Shown one piece after another: positions 25,303 to 33,679 of a DNA stretch of 64,000 nucleotides. Position 1 is the stretch's first letter. Every line of letters begins with the position of its first letter. The notes below the pieces were generated by a model. The model had not been told where the DNA came from. It saw nothing but the letters and a program-made list of their open reading frames with translations, and searched no databases. A program made the translations under genes and the position numbers. Source of the stretch: Betaproteobacteria bacterium (GTDB taxonomy: Bacteria; Pseudomonadota; Gammaproteobacteria; Burkholderiales; WYBJ01); the NCBI GenBank assembly GCA_009377585.1, contig WHTS01000001.1:69269-133268 (forward strand), in the 5' to 3' direction.

Positions 25303-26202
25303 ATGACGATCGAGCAATCCAAGACCGCACCCTGGCAGTGGCCCGAAGAAGAATGGCGGCGCCGGGTGGAGCGCGTTCGCGCGGGCCGCGCGCTCAAGCC
25401 GCGCCAGTGGCCGGGCGGCGCGCGTTGCGCGATGGCGCTGTCGTTCGACTCGGATCACGACACCACCGATTTGCGCGACGGCGGCGAGTCGATCGGCCGG
25501 CTCTCGCAAGGGCAGTACGGCTATCGCCAGGGCGTGCCGCGCATGCTCGATGTCCTGCGCACGCACGACGTGAAGGCGAGCTTTTTCGTGCCGGCGGTAA
25601 CGGCCTTGCTTTATCCAGACGAGCAACGGCGCGTCATCGCCGAGGGCCACGAGATCGCGATCCACGGCTGGATCCACGAGCGCAATTCGGAGCTTCCGCC
25701 GCAGGACGAGCGCGAGCTGCAAATGCGCTCGGGCGATACCTTGGAGCGCATCACCGGCGTGCGTCCCGTCGGCATCCGCACGCCGTCGTGGGACTTCACG
25801 CCGCACACGCTCGCGATCACGCGCGAGATGGGGCTACTGTACGACTCCTCGCTCATGGCCGACGTGGATTGCTACGAGCTCATGATGGACGGCGAGAACT
25901 CCGGCGTGGTGGAGCTTCCGGTGGAGTGGGTGCGCGACGACGCGGTCTACTTCAACATGAACCGGTTCGCGTCGCTGCGCCCGCATACGCCGCCCAGCGA
26001 GGTGTTCGATATCTTCAGGCGCGAGCTCGATGCCGCGTACGCCGAGGGCGGGCTCTTCCAGCTCACCATGCACCCGCATATCAGCGGGCAGCGCTCGCGC
26101 ATCTGGATCCTGGAGGAGCTGATCCGGCATGCGAAGGCGCGGAAGGACGTGTGGTTCGCGACCCATGCCGACGTGGTGCGCTACGTGAAGAGCGCCGCGT
26201 AG
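25303..26202 (+). CDS. Polysaccharide deacetylase family protein
   Basis: 299 residues from the ATG at 25303, preceded by GGGGAAGG. An upstream ATG at 25216 would add 29 residues of GSGKT repeats and is judged less likely. Motif 1 FDSDHD (48-53) supplies the catalytic base and a metal ligand, and HGWIH (121-125) gives the two metal histidines. RTPSWDFTPHTL and LTMHPHISG are later family motifs. This subgroup (with allantoinase-like PuuE) hydrolyses N-acyl or imide bonds in small molecules as well as sugars. No signal peptide is seen, so it is probably cytoplasmic and not a cell-wall enzyme. Confidence 0.9.
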   Translation: MTIEQSKTAPWQWPEEEWRRRVERVRAGRALKPRQWPGGARCAMALSFDSDHDTTDLRDGGESIGRLSQGQYGYRQGVPRMLDVLRTHDVKASFFVPAVTALLYPDEQRRVIAEGHEIAIHGWIHERNSELPPQDERELQMRSGDTLERITGVRPVGIRTPSWDFTPHTLAITREMGLLYDSSLMADVDCYELMMDGENSGVVELPVEWVRDDAVYFNMNRFASLRPHTPPSEVFDIFRRELDAAYAEGGLFQLTMHPHISGQRSRIWILEELIRHAKARKDVWFATHADVVRYVKSAA

Positions 26203-26562
26203 CCGCGCCGACACCAGTCGCCCGTCGTCAAGGGATCCTCTGACCGACGTCATTCCCGTGAAAACGGGAAGTCCAGGGTGGTTACGTTCGAATGCCTGCA
26301 TTCCCGCTTGCGCGGGAATGAGTGCGGAAAAGTGCGTCGCCCGTGCGCAGAGCCTGACCGAATGCGCTTCAGCCGACCCTTGCCGTCCCCGCGCACATCC
26401 ACGTAAGTCGAACCGCTTATTTCCGGCAGGTCGATATCGACCTACGATCCGATCCGCCAAGTCCACGACCTGGAAGTCGGCCACACTCGTTTTTTCGGGA
26501 ACCACACACGCATCCGGAGGTGACGCGCACGTCTGAGTAACCAGCGAGTGAGGGTGGGCATC
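26203..26562. other. Intergenic region with repeat family 2
   Basis: Contains the REP-like pair at 26249-26322. The rest, including about 150 bases before the next gene, shows no ORF worth calling and no clear promoter boxes. Confidence 0.65.
26249..26322. repeat. Dispersed repeat family 2, copy 2
   Basis: Two hairpins: GTCATTCCCGTGAAAACGGGAA at the left and ATTCCCGCTTGCGCGGGAAT at the right, separated by a GTCCAGG block. The same right hairpin occurs at 49026-49044. Confidence 0.85.
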
Positions 26563-27546
26563 ATGAAGCGGTTAGGCTTTGTCGTTGCATTGTTTGCACT
26601 GGCATTTTCGGTCGACGGTTCACTGGCCCAATCCGGCACGGCGGCAAAATATCCGGAGCGACCGCTGCGCTACATCATCCCCTTCCCGCCGGGCGGCTCC
26701 ACCGACATCGTCGGGCGCATCGTGGCTGCGGCGCTGACCGAAGACCTGGGCCAGCAGGTCGTCATCGACAATCGGGCCGGTGCGGGCGGCACCGTTGGCG
26801 CCGAGATCGCCGCCCGCGCCACGCCGGACGGCTACACGATCTTCGCCTGCAATATCGCATCGCTCGCCGTCAGCCCGGCGCTCTACAAGAAGCTGGGCTA
26901 CGATGCCGCCAACGATTTCACGCCGATCGGCCTGGTGGGCAGCAATCCCAATTCGCTCGTCGTCCATCCCTCGGTTGCCGCCAAGTCGGTGTCCGAGTTC
27001 ATCGCCTTGGCAAAATCCCAGCCGGGCAAGCTCAATTACGGTTCGGCTGGTGTCGGTACGTCTCCGCAATTGTCGATGGAGCTGTTCAAGATGAACGCGG
27101 GCATCGACGTCACCCACATTGCCTACAAGGGCGCCGGGCCCGCGGTCGCGGACCTGCTCGGCGGCCATCTGCACGCCATGTTCGCCACCGTGCCGTCCGT
27201 GCTGGGTGGGATTCGCGCGGGCAGGATTCGCGTGCTCGCCGTAACGTCCAGGAAGCGTGCCCCCGATCTGCCCGATGTGCCGACGCTGGCAGAGTCCGGC
27301 ATGCCGGACTTCGAGGTCATCTCCTGGCAGGGATTGTGCACGCCGAAAGGAGCGCCGAAACAGGCGGTCGAACGGCTGCGCGCGGCACTGTCCGCGTCGC
27401 TCGAGCGGCCTGCAACGCGCAAGCAGCTTGCCGATCAGGGCATCCAGCCCGAGGACCGCACTGCGGAGCAGTTCGCGAGCTTCATCCGCTCCGAGCACGC
27501 CAAGTGGGCGAAGGTCGTGAAGGACATTGGCATCAAGCCGAAGTGA
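26563..27546 (+). CDS. Bug/TctC-family periplasmic solute-binding protein
   Basis: 327 residues from an ATG preceded by GAGGGTGG; a GTG at 26548 is less likely. The signal peptide is residues 1-23 (SLA-QSG). IPFPPGGSTD at 39-48, the DNRAGAGG loop and the AYKGAGPAV segment mark the family. The C-terminus ends in the common WAKVVKDIGIKPK pattern. It is convergent with the HpcH/HpaI aldolase gene, 13 bases away. Ligand unknown. Confidence 0.93.
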   Translation: MKRLGFVVALFALAFSVDGSLAQSGTAAKYPERPLRYIIPFPPGGSTDIVGRIVAAALTEDLGQQVVIDNRAGAGGTVGAEIAARATPDGYTIFACNIASLAVSPALYKKLGYDAANDFTPIGLVGSNPNSLVVHPSVAAKSVSEFIALAKSQPGKLNYGSAGVGTSPQLSMELFKMNAGIDVTHIAYKGAGPAVADLLGGHLHAMFATVPSVLGGIRAGRIRVLAVTSRKRAPDLPDVPTLAESGMPDFEVISWQGLCTPKGAPKQAVERLRAALSASLERPATRKQLADQGIQPEDRTAEQFASFIRSEHAKWAKVVKDIGIKPK

Positions 27547-27559
27547 GCCTATCCGGTGC

Positions 27560-28333
27560 TCAGCTGCCCGCGGCCTTGCGCATCGTCTTCAAATAGGCGT
27601 CGCCGGCGCTTTGCAGCAGGTTGGCGACGTTGCCGTGGAAGTACTGGACGCCCAGGCCGAGAAACTTGGGCACCAGGGCATCCGGGCAGCTCACGCCGGC
27701 GACGACACCCGCGCTGCGGATGCGCTTCACGCCGTCTTCCATCAACGCCTGCACCTCGGGATGGGTCTGCTGGCCGGGATAACCCATCGACTGGGATAGA
27801 TCGCCCGAGCCGATGAAGAGCACGTCGATGCCCTTCACGGTGACGATCTCGTCGATGTTGCGGATGGCCTCGACTTCCTCCAGCATGAGGCAGACGAGCG
27901 TGTTCGCGTTCGCCGCCTTGACGTATTCCGGGGTCGTTCCACCGATCCCATATTCGGCGGGCCGGCCACGGCTGTAGATCCCGCGGCTTCCCTCGGGAAA
28001 GTACTTGCACGCCGCGACCGCCGCCTCGGCCTCCGCGCGCGTGTTCACATGGGGAACCTGCACACCCCATGCGCCGCGATCGAGGAACGGCGCGATGACG
28101 TCCGGCTTGTTCGCCACCGGGCGCACGATCGGCGCAATACCGGTCAGCTCGCCGGCGCGGATCATGTCTTCCGCCGTCTCGACGCCGATCGAGCCGTGCT
28201 CGTTGTCGATCAGCACCCAGTCGAATCCCAGGTAGCCGAGCATCTCCACGATCGGCGGCGATGGAAAGGTGATCATCACGCCGAAGGCGGGCTTGCCCTC
28301 GCGCAGCTTCTGCTTGAGCGTGTTGGTTCGCAT
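27560..28333 (-). CDS. HpcH/HpaI family aldolase/citrate lyase-like protein
   Basis: 257 residues with GGAGAAAG before the ATG. DNEHGSIG (His46) is the catalytic-base motif, IVRPVANKP gives the substrate-binding arginine, and LMLEEVEAI plus FIGSGDLSQSMG carry the divalent-metal Glu and Asp. These class II aldolases cleave 4-hydroxy-2-oxo acids to pyruvate plus an aldehyde. All catalytic residues are visible. The upstream same-strand SDR gene is 35 bases away, so the aldolase probably shares a transcript with it. Confidence 0.93.
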   Translation of the reverse strand: MRTNTLKQKLREGKPAFGVMITFPSPPIVEMLGYLGFDWVLIDNEHGSIGVETAEDMIRAGELTGIAPIVRPVANKPDVIAPFLDRGAWGVQVPHVNTRAEAEAAVAACKYFPEGSRGIYSRGRPAEYGIGGTTPEYVKAANANTLVCLMLEEVEAIRNIDEIVTVKGIDVLFIGSGDLSQSMGYPGQQTHPEVQALMEDGVKRIRSAGVVAGVSCPDALVPKFLGLGVQYFHGNVANLLQSAGDAYLKTMRKAAGS

Positions 28334-28368
28334 GCGGCTTTCTCCTTCGTTGGGATTGGCGTGAAGGT

Positions 28369-29115
28369 TCAGAGCGTCTGTCCGCCATCGACGGCAATCG
28401 TTTGCCCCGTCACCCAGGACGCCTGGTCGCTCACCAGGAACGTCGCGACGTTTGCGATTTCTTCCGGCGTGCCGTAGCGCCCGCTGGGAATTCGCGCCAG
28501 CGTCCGCTCGTAAAGTGCAGGGTTCTGCTGCCGGGCGACATCCCAGGTGCCGCCCTCGAAGAAGATCGAGCCGGGCGCGATGCAGTTGACGCGGATGCGC
28601 TTGGCGGCGAGCAGCGCCGCTTGCGTGCGTGTGTAGTGAACGAGAGCCGCCTTGACCGCGCCATAGGGCGGCGTGCGCGTGGAGGCGTGCAGCGCCGAGG
28701 TCGAGGAGATGTTTACGATGCTGCCGCCCTGTTTTTCGATGTAAGGCAGCGCCGCGTGGCTCGCGCGCACCGCCGCCATCAGGTCGACTTGCAGGCTCAC
28801 GGCCCAGCCGGCCTCGTCGTCGGAGCGGCCGAAGCCCGAGGCATTGTTGACCAGAATGTCGATGCTACCCAGATCCTTCGCAGCCGCTTCCACCCAGTCG
28901 CGGACCTGGTCGGGTTGGGCGAGGTCGCAGGTGCGCGCGCTCACGCGATGGTTGAACCCATTGAGCGCCTCGGCCGCCGCTTGCAGCGGAGCGCTCTGGC
29001 GCGCGCAGATCGCCACGTCCGCGCCGGCCGCGGCAAACGCCTTGGCGATGGCAAGCCCGATGCCGCGGCTCGCTCCCGCGATGAGCGCTCGGCGCCCGGT
29101 CAAGTCGATCTTCAT
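28369..29115 (-). CDS. Short-chain dehydrogenase/reductase (SDR)
   Basis: 248 residues. The coenzyme motif GASRGIG is at 14-20, NNAS near 90-93, Ser138 in the NISSTS strand, and Tyr151-x3-Lys155 completes the catalytic triad. VDGGQTL is a normal classical-SDR ending. It should reduce or oxidise a ketone/alcohol with NAD(P). It sits between the CoA-transferase (24 bases upstream) and the aldolase (35 bases downstream) on the same strand, making a probable catabolic operon. Substrate unknown. Confidence 0.93.
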   Translation of the reverse strand: MKIDLTGRRALIAGASRGIGLAIAKAFAAAGADVAICARQSAPLQAAAEALNGFNHRVSARTCDLAQPDQVRDWVEAAAKDLGSIDILVNNASGFGRSDDEAGWAVSLQVDLMAAVRASHAALPYIEKQGGSIVNISSTSALHASTRTPPYGAVKAALVHYTRTQAALLAAKRIRVNCIAPGSIFFEGGTWDVARQQNPALYERTLARIPSGRYGTPEEIANVATFLVSDQASWVTGQTIAVDGGQTL

Positions 29116-29138
29116 GGTAACGGTTCAGCTCCCTAAAG

Positions 29139-30356
29139 CTACACGGTACCGTTTGAATGCAACTGCGCGATCTCATCACGCGAGAATCCGTATTCCGCGA
29201 GCACCTCGTCGGTGTGCTGGCCCAGGCGCGGCGGCATCGAACGGATGGCCGCCGGCGTGGCGGACAGCCGGTAGGGCGAGGTCGGCACCGCGAAACGCGG
29301 CAGGCCGGTCGCTTCGGTGTCGTCGAACGGATGGAAGAACCCGCGATGTTCGAGCTGCGGATGATGCACGGCGCGGGCGAGCGGAATGACTTCCATCGCC
29401 GGCACGCCGGCCTCGTTCAGAACGACTTCCCATTGCGTTGCCGTCTTGCGTGCAAGGCGCCGCTCGACCTCGGCGTCGAGCGCCTTCATGTTCTGCGCTA
29501 CAGCCGCGTCGGTTGCGAAGCGGGGGTCCTGCGGAATGTCGAGCGCATCGATGGCTTTCCACAGCTTCTCGCGCCGGTCCGGCCCCGAGGCGGCAATGGA
29601 CAGGTGGCCTTCCTTGCAGCGGTAGGTATTGCTGACGTAGGCGCCCTTGCCCGAGGCATTGCCCACCAGCGGCGGCGTCTCGTTGGCGCTGATGGCGCGC
29701 TGCACTTCACCGCCCATCATGGTCATCGCCGTTTCGAGCATCGACACGTCGATCGCCTGGCCCTTGCCTGAGCGCGTGCGTTGGAAAAGCGCGGTCACCA
29801 TGCCCAGCGCCGCGGCGTAACCGGTGGTGTAGTCGACGATGGTCGAGCCGGACTTCAGCGGCCCCGTTTCGGGCGTTCCGGTGATGCTCATCATGCCGCT
29901 CACCGCCTGAACGACGTTGTCGATGGCCGGGTCGCTTTTCTTCGGCCCGGTCTGACCGTAGCCCGTGACGGAGCAGAAGATGATGCCGGGATTGATCTTT
30001 CTCAGATCCTCGTAGCCGATTCCGTAGCGCGCCATCGTTCCGCCCTTGAGGTTCTCGATCACCACGTCGGCGCGCTTCGCCATCCTGCGGAACGCGTCCT
30101 GCCCGGCCGGGGTATTGATGGCGAGCGTCAGGGAACGCTTGTTGGCGTTGTAGGCGAGGAAGTTGTGCGCCATGCGCGCGTCGTGGAACGGCGTTTGCAA
30201 ATTGCCGGAAGTGCGCGAGGAATCGCCGCCATCGGGATGCTCGACGTGGATCACGTCCGCGCCGTGCATGGCGAGCTGATAGGCGGCGAAAGGTGCTGCG
30301 ACGATGCGCGCCACGGCGAGCACCTTGATGCCGTTGAACGCCTGCTCGAAATCCAT
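29139..30356 (-). CDS. Class III (CaiB/BaiF) CoA-transferase
   Basis: 405 residues. GIKVLAVARIVAAPFAAYQ opens the family, then DVIHVEHP, NANKRSLTL, the GYGQTGPKKSDPAID block and IVDYTTGYAAALG with the catalytic aspartate. The GKGQAIDVSMLET and C-terminal LGQHTDEVL segments are standard. It heads a minus-strand run of CoA-transferase, SDR and aldolase genes, and follows the alpha/beta hydrolase by 40 bases. Together these could activate, oxidise and cleave a hydroxyacid (inference). Confidence 0.93.
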   Translation of the reverse strand: MDFEQAFNGIKVLAVARIVAAPFAAYQLAMHGADVIHVEHPDGGDSSRTSGNLQTPFHDARMAHNFLAYNANKRSLTLAINTPAGQDAFRRMAKRADVVIENLKGGTMARYGIGYEDLRKINPGIIFCSVTGYGQTGPKKSDPAIDNVVQAVSGMMSITGTPETGPLKSGSTIVDYTTGYAAALGMVTALFQRTRSGKGQAIDVSMLETAMTMMGGEVQRAISANETPPLVGNASGKGAYVSNTYRCKEGHLSIAASGPDRREKLWKAIDALDIPQDPRFATDAAVAQNMKALDAEVERRLARKTATQWEVVLNEAGVPAMEVIPLARAVHHPQLEHRGFFHPFDDTEATGLPRFAVPTSPYRLSATPAAIRSMPPRLGQHTDEVLAEYGFSRDEIAQLHSNGTV

Positions 30357-30396
30357 CGTTGATCCTCCTGCAACCGACCGCTTCGGTGCTGCCGTT

Positions 30397-31182
30397 TCAC
30401 TTGCCCTTGAAGAATGCAGTCAGCGTATCGGCGAACAGCTGCGGCGTCTGCACGTTCATGAAGTGTCCGGTCTCGGCCAGCAGGTACTTCGAGCCGGCGA
30501 TCGCTGTTGCGACTTGCTCCGCCATCGCGGGCGGACGCAGCGAATCGTATTTTGCGCCGATCAACAGCGTGGGCGCCTGGATCTTGGCGTAGTGCGGCGT
30601 GAAATCCACGTCGCTCATCATGCGCGCCTGGGCGGAGAACGAGGCCGGCGTGTTGCAGACCCAGCGCGCCTGGTAGCGCCGAAAGCGGCTGCGATCCAAC
30701 GCCCGCAGCGCTTCGGGATAGGAGCGATCGTGGCTCGCCGCCATTGCCGCGCGCACGCCTTCGCGCTCGACCAGGGCGCCGCGCTCGAGCGCCGACCCGC
30801 TGCGTCCGGCGTTGCTGCCGAACAGCGGACTTGCCAATGCGAGCCGCGCGACACGCCCGGGATGGCGCGCGGCGAATCCGACCGAAAAGTCCGCGCCCAT
30901 CGCACACCCGGCGAGATTCACCGGCGCGGCGATCGCGAGCGCATCGAGCAATGCGGCGAGATCCGCAACGACACCGTCGAACGTGAGGTCGCGGGCCTTT
31001 TCGGAGAATCCGAAGCCGCGCTGGTCGTAGCGCAGCACGCGGAACGTCTTCTCCAGCGCCGGCAATGCTTCCTCGTAGCTCTCCAGGCAGCCGCCGGCTT
31101 CGTGCACCAGCACAGCCGTTTCGCTTCCCGATCCGCTCAGCTCGTAGCGCAAGCTCGCGCCGTTTGCTTCGATCCAGGGCAT
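30397..31182 (-). CDS. Alpha/beta-fold hydrolase lacking the nucleophile serine
   Basis: 261 residues from an ATG with AAGGAGG; a longer GTG start at 31212 is unlikely. It has the 3-oxoadipate-enol-lactonase-like layout, with LVHEAGG for the oxyanion loop, RYDQRGFG, Asp213 in GAKYDSL and His240 in TGHFMN. The nucleophile elbow, normally G-x-S-x-G, reads Gly92-Cys93-Ala94-Met95-Gly96, so the serine is an alanine. The usual hydrolase mechanism is then not possible, and the protein may be inactive or do non-hydrolytic chemistry. It lies first in the minus-strand run with CoA-transferase, SDR and aldolase. Confidence 0.87.
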   Translation of the reverse strand: MPWIEANGASLRYELSGSGSETAVLVHEAGGCLESYEEALPALEKTFRVLRYDQRGFGFSEKARDLTFDGVVADLAALLDALAIAAPVNLAGCAMGADFSVGFAARHPGRVARLALASPLFGSNAGRSGSALERGALVEREGVRAAMAASHDRSYPEALRALDRSRFRRYQARWVCNTPASFSAQARMMSDVDFTPHYAKIQAPTLLIGAKYDSLRPPAMAEQVATAIAGSKYLLAETGHFMNVQTPQLFADTLTAFFKGK

Positions 31183-31374
31183 CGCACACCTCCTTGAAGT
31201 GGGGACGACCACACTCCTCGCGGCAAGAATAGTGTGGTCTGTACCGCGTCGCCACTACTGTACCGCAGTGTTGGCTTTGTGGCTTCATAGTCCACGACGT
31301 GACCGAACAACTTACTTGCCGCGGCGGCGTGCGTACAATCCGGCGGTGTTCCGATTTTCCGAAACGGAGGGGCG

Positions 31375-32340
31375 ATGATCGGGTGGAAGCGTCTCGTTTT
31401 GCTGGCGGCGTGTGCTGCCGCGGTGTCCCACACGCATGCGCAAGTCGCCAAGTGGCCGCAGCGGCCGGTGCGAGTCATCGTTCCGCTTGCGCCAGGCGGT
31501 AGCGTCGACATGGTCGCGCGGTTGCTGTCGACGCGACTGACGGAGCAGTTCGGCCAGCAGTTCATCGTCGACAACCGCAGCGGCGGTGGCGCGACCATCG
31601 GCACGGCGATCGTGGCGCGCGCACAGCCCGATGGCCATACCATCCTGATGATGTCGGGCGCATTTGCATCGAGCGCCGCGCTCTACAAGCTTCCTTACGA
31701 CCCGATCAAAGACTTTGCACCGATCGCGCGGGTCGCGGTCGGCCCGCTCTTCCTCACCGTCCATCCCTCCATCAACGCGCACAACCTCGCCGAATTCCTC
31801 GATCTCGCCCGCAGCAAGCCGGCCGTCATCAACTACGGCTCGGGTGGCACTGGCACCACAACCCACCTCGCGACCGAATACTTCCAGCAGGCGACCGGAA
31901 TTCGGTTGACGCACGTGCCGTACAAGGGGATCGGCGCCGCGATCGGCGATCTGCTCGGTGGACAGATTCAGATGTATCTTGCGCCCGGCGGCGCCGTGCT
32001 TTCGCATGTGAAAACGGGCCGCTTGCGCGCGCTCGCCCAGACGAGCGAGCAACGCCTGCCGACCATGCCGGATCTGCCTGCGGTGGCGGAGGTTGCCCCC
32101 GGGTTCGCGGCGACATTTCCATACGCCATGGGCGCGCCCGCCGGCACGCCGCAGCAGATCGTATTGCGTCTCAACGCGGCCATCGGCCGGGCGCTCGAGC
32201 AGCCCGAGATTGTCGAGCGGTTGCGTGCGCTCGGTCTCGAGCCGGCGCACTCCACACCGCAAGCGCTCATGCAAGCGGTAACGCGCGAGATCGCCATTTG
32301 GACCAAGGTGGTCAAGGTGGGCGGTATCACAATCAATTGA
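31375..32340 (+). CDS. Bug/TctC-family periplasmic solute-binding protein
   Basis: 321 residues with GGAGGGG before the ATG. The signal peptide ends near THA-QVA (residue 22). VPLAPGGSVD near 36-45, DNRSGGG, NYGSGGTGT and VPYKGIGAA are the family motifs. It is followed 17 bases later by a Gfo/Idh/MocA gene on the same strand, so the two are probably one operon: uptake or sensing of a compound then oxidised by the partner (inference). Confidence 0.93.
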   Translation: MIGWKRLVLLAACAAAVSHTHAQVAKWPQRPVRVIVPLAPGGSVDMVARLLSTRLTEQFGQQFIVDNRSGGGATIGTAIVARAQPDGHTILMMSGAFASSAALYKLPYDPIKDFAPIARVAVGPLFLTVHPSINAHNLAEFLDLARSKPAVINYGSGGTGTTTHLATEYFQQATGIRLTHVPYKGIGAAIGDLLGGQIQMYLAPGGAVLSHVKTGRLRALAQTSEQRLPTMPDLPAVAEVAPGFAATFPYAMGAPAGTPQQIVLRLNAAIGRALEQPEIVERLRALGLEPAHSTPQALMQAVTREIAIWTKVVKVGGITIN

Positions 32341-32356
32341 GCTTCGGAGAACGAGC

Positions 32357-33433
32357 ATGGAGACGCGCGAACTGGGCATCGCGGTGGTTGGGACCGGCCG
32401 CATCGGATCGCTCCGGGCACGATTGGCGGCGGCGCATCCGGCGGTGAAGTTTCTTGCCGTCTCGGATCTCGATGCCGAGCGCGCGAGCCGGGTGGCGAAG
32501 ACGGCCGGCGCGGACTTCGCCTCGGGCAGCAACTACGAGGTGATCTCGCATCCGCGCGTCAACGCGGTTATCGTCTCCACCAGCGAGCACGAGCACCTCG
32601 AGCCGGTGATGCAGGCGCTCGAGCTGGGGAAGCCGGTGCTGGTGGAGAAGCCGATCGCGCTCACGCTCGAAGATGCAGACCGCATCATCGAGAAGTCCGA
32701 GACTACGGGAACGCCGATCCGCGTCGGGTATGCGCAGCGCTTCAAGCGCCGGTACCTCTCGGCCAAGGACCAGATCCTGGAGGGGCGCATCGGCGAGATC
32801 ACGGCGTTCACCGGGCGCGCCTGCAACACGCGTGCGCAAGGCATCGAGATCCTGAAGCGCTCGGCCACCGCCACGCCGGTGGTGGATGTGCTGACGTACT
32901 GGGTCGACGTGGCCGGATGGTTTCTCGAAGGCGTTCGACCGGTCGAGGTGACCGCGCGCGGGCACGGCACGGTCTTTCGCGCGGCCGGCTTCGACGTCAA
33001 CGATGCGACCTTTGCGCTCGTGACCTACGAAAACGGCGCGGTCGTGAATCTCGGCGTGTACTTCGCGCTGCCCGCGCATGCGCCGCAGCTCGGCATGGGG
33101 GTGCGCATCGAGGTCTACGGTTCGGAAGGCGCCTTGATCCTGAATGACGACCACACCGACGAACTGCTCGTCACCAACAAGGGCATCCCGCACGCCTACA
33201 TCCCGGGGCTGGAATTCCAGACGGCGTTCCTATCGTCGTCGACACCCGGCAACTGGCATTTGGGCGACTATTGGGGGCCGGTCGCGGATGAATCGCGCGT
33301 CTGGCTCGACCATCTGTCGCGCAACCGGCCTTGCCCGATGGCAACGGCGCGCGAGGCGCGGCAGACGCTGGAGATCACCCTCGCCATCGAGGAGTCCGCG
33401 CGTACCGGCAAGTCGATTCGGCTGGCGCGTTGA
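32357..33433 (+). CDS. Gfo/Idh/MocA-family NAD(P)-dependent oxidoreductase
   Basis: 358 residues. GTGRIG (12-17) binds the nucleotide, and VLVEKPIAL holds the catalytic EKP (Glu97-Lys98-Pro99). RVGYAQRFKRRY and VVDVLTYWVDVAGW are typical of the inositol 2-dehydrogenase branch. The second domain contains IEVYGSEGAL. Unlike the copy at 4466, the lysine is intact. The gene follows a Bug protein by 17 bases. The natural substrate is probably a polyol or sugar-like alcohol. Confidence 0.92.
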   Translation: METRELGIAVVGTGRIGSLRARLAAAHPAVKFLAVSDLDAERASRVAKTAGADFASGSNYEVISHPRVNAVIVSTSEHEHLEPVMQALELGKPVLVEKPIALTLEDADRIIEKSETTGTPIRVGYAQRFKRRYLSAKDQILEGRIGEITAFTGRACNTRAQGIEILKRSATATPVVDVLTYWVDVAGWFLEGVRPVEVTARGHGTVFRAAGFDVNDATFALVTYENGAVVNLGVYFALPAHAPQLGMGVRIEVYGSEGALILNDDHTDELLVTNKGIPHAYIPGLEFQTAFLSSSTPGNWHLGDYWGPVADESRVWLDHLSRNRPCPMATAREARQTLEITLAIEESARTGKSIRLAR

Positions 33434-33439
33434 GCCAAT

Positions 33440-33624
33440 TGGCGCGTGCGATTGTATTCGTAGTCCTCGCGCTCCCCCGGACCCAGCCGTAGCCCGGGCG
33501 GCATGGGTGGGCGGGTCTGATTGAGCTTGGCATGCGCATCCAGCGCGGCCTGATCGGACCAGCGTTCGAGAAGCGTGAACCGATCGGATTGTCGCGCGGC
33601 CCACTCGCGGGCGCCAGCATGCAT
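33440..33624 (-). pseudogene. Possible antibiotic-biosynthesis-monooxygenase-like fragment
   Basis: On the minus strand, FTLLERWSDQAALDAHAK resembles the central strand and helix of small ABM-type monooxygenases. A stop codon lies just before the only ATG, and no matching N-terminal half is visible. Likely a degraded scrap between two plus-strand genes, or chance similarity. Confidence 0.3.
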
Positions 33625-33679
33625 GCGGCCTTGAGAGGTCTACCACGTGGACTCGCGCGCCCGGCGTTATGCTTTCCCC

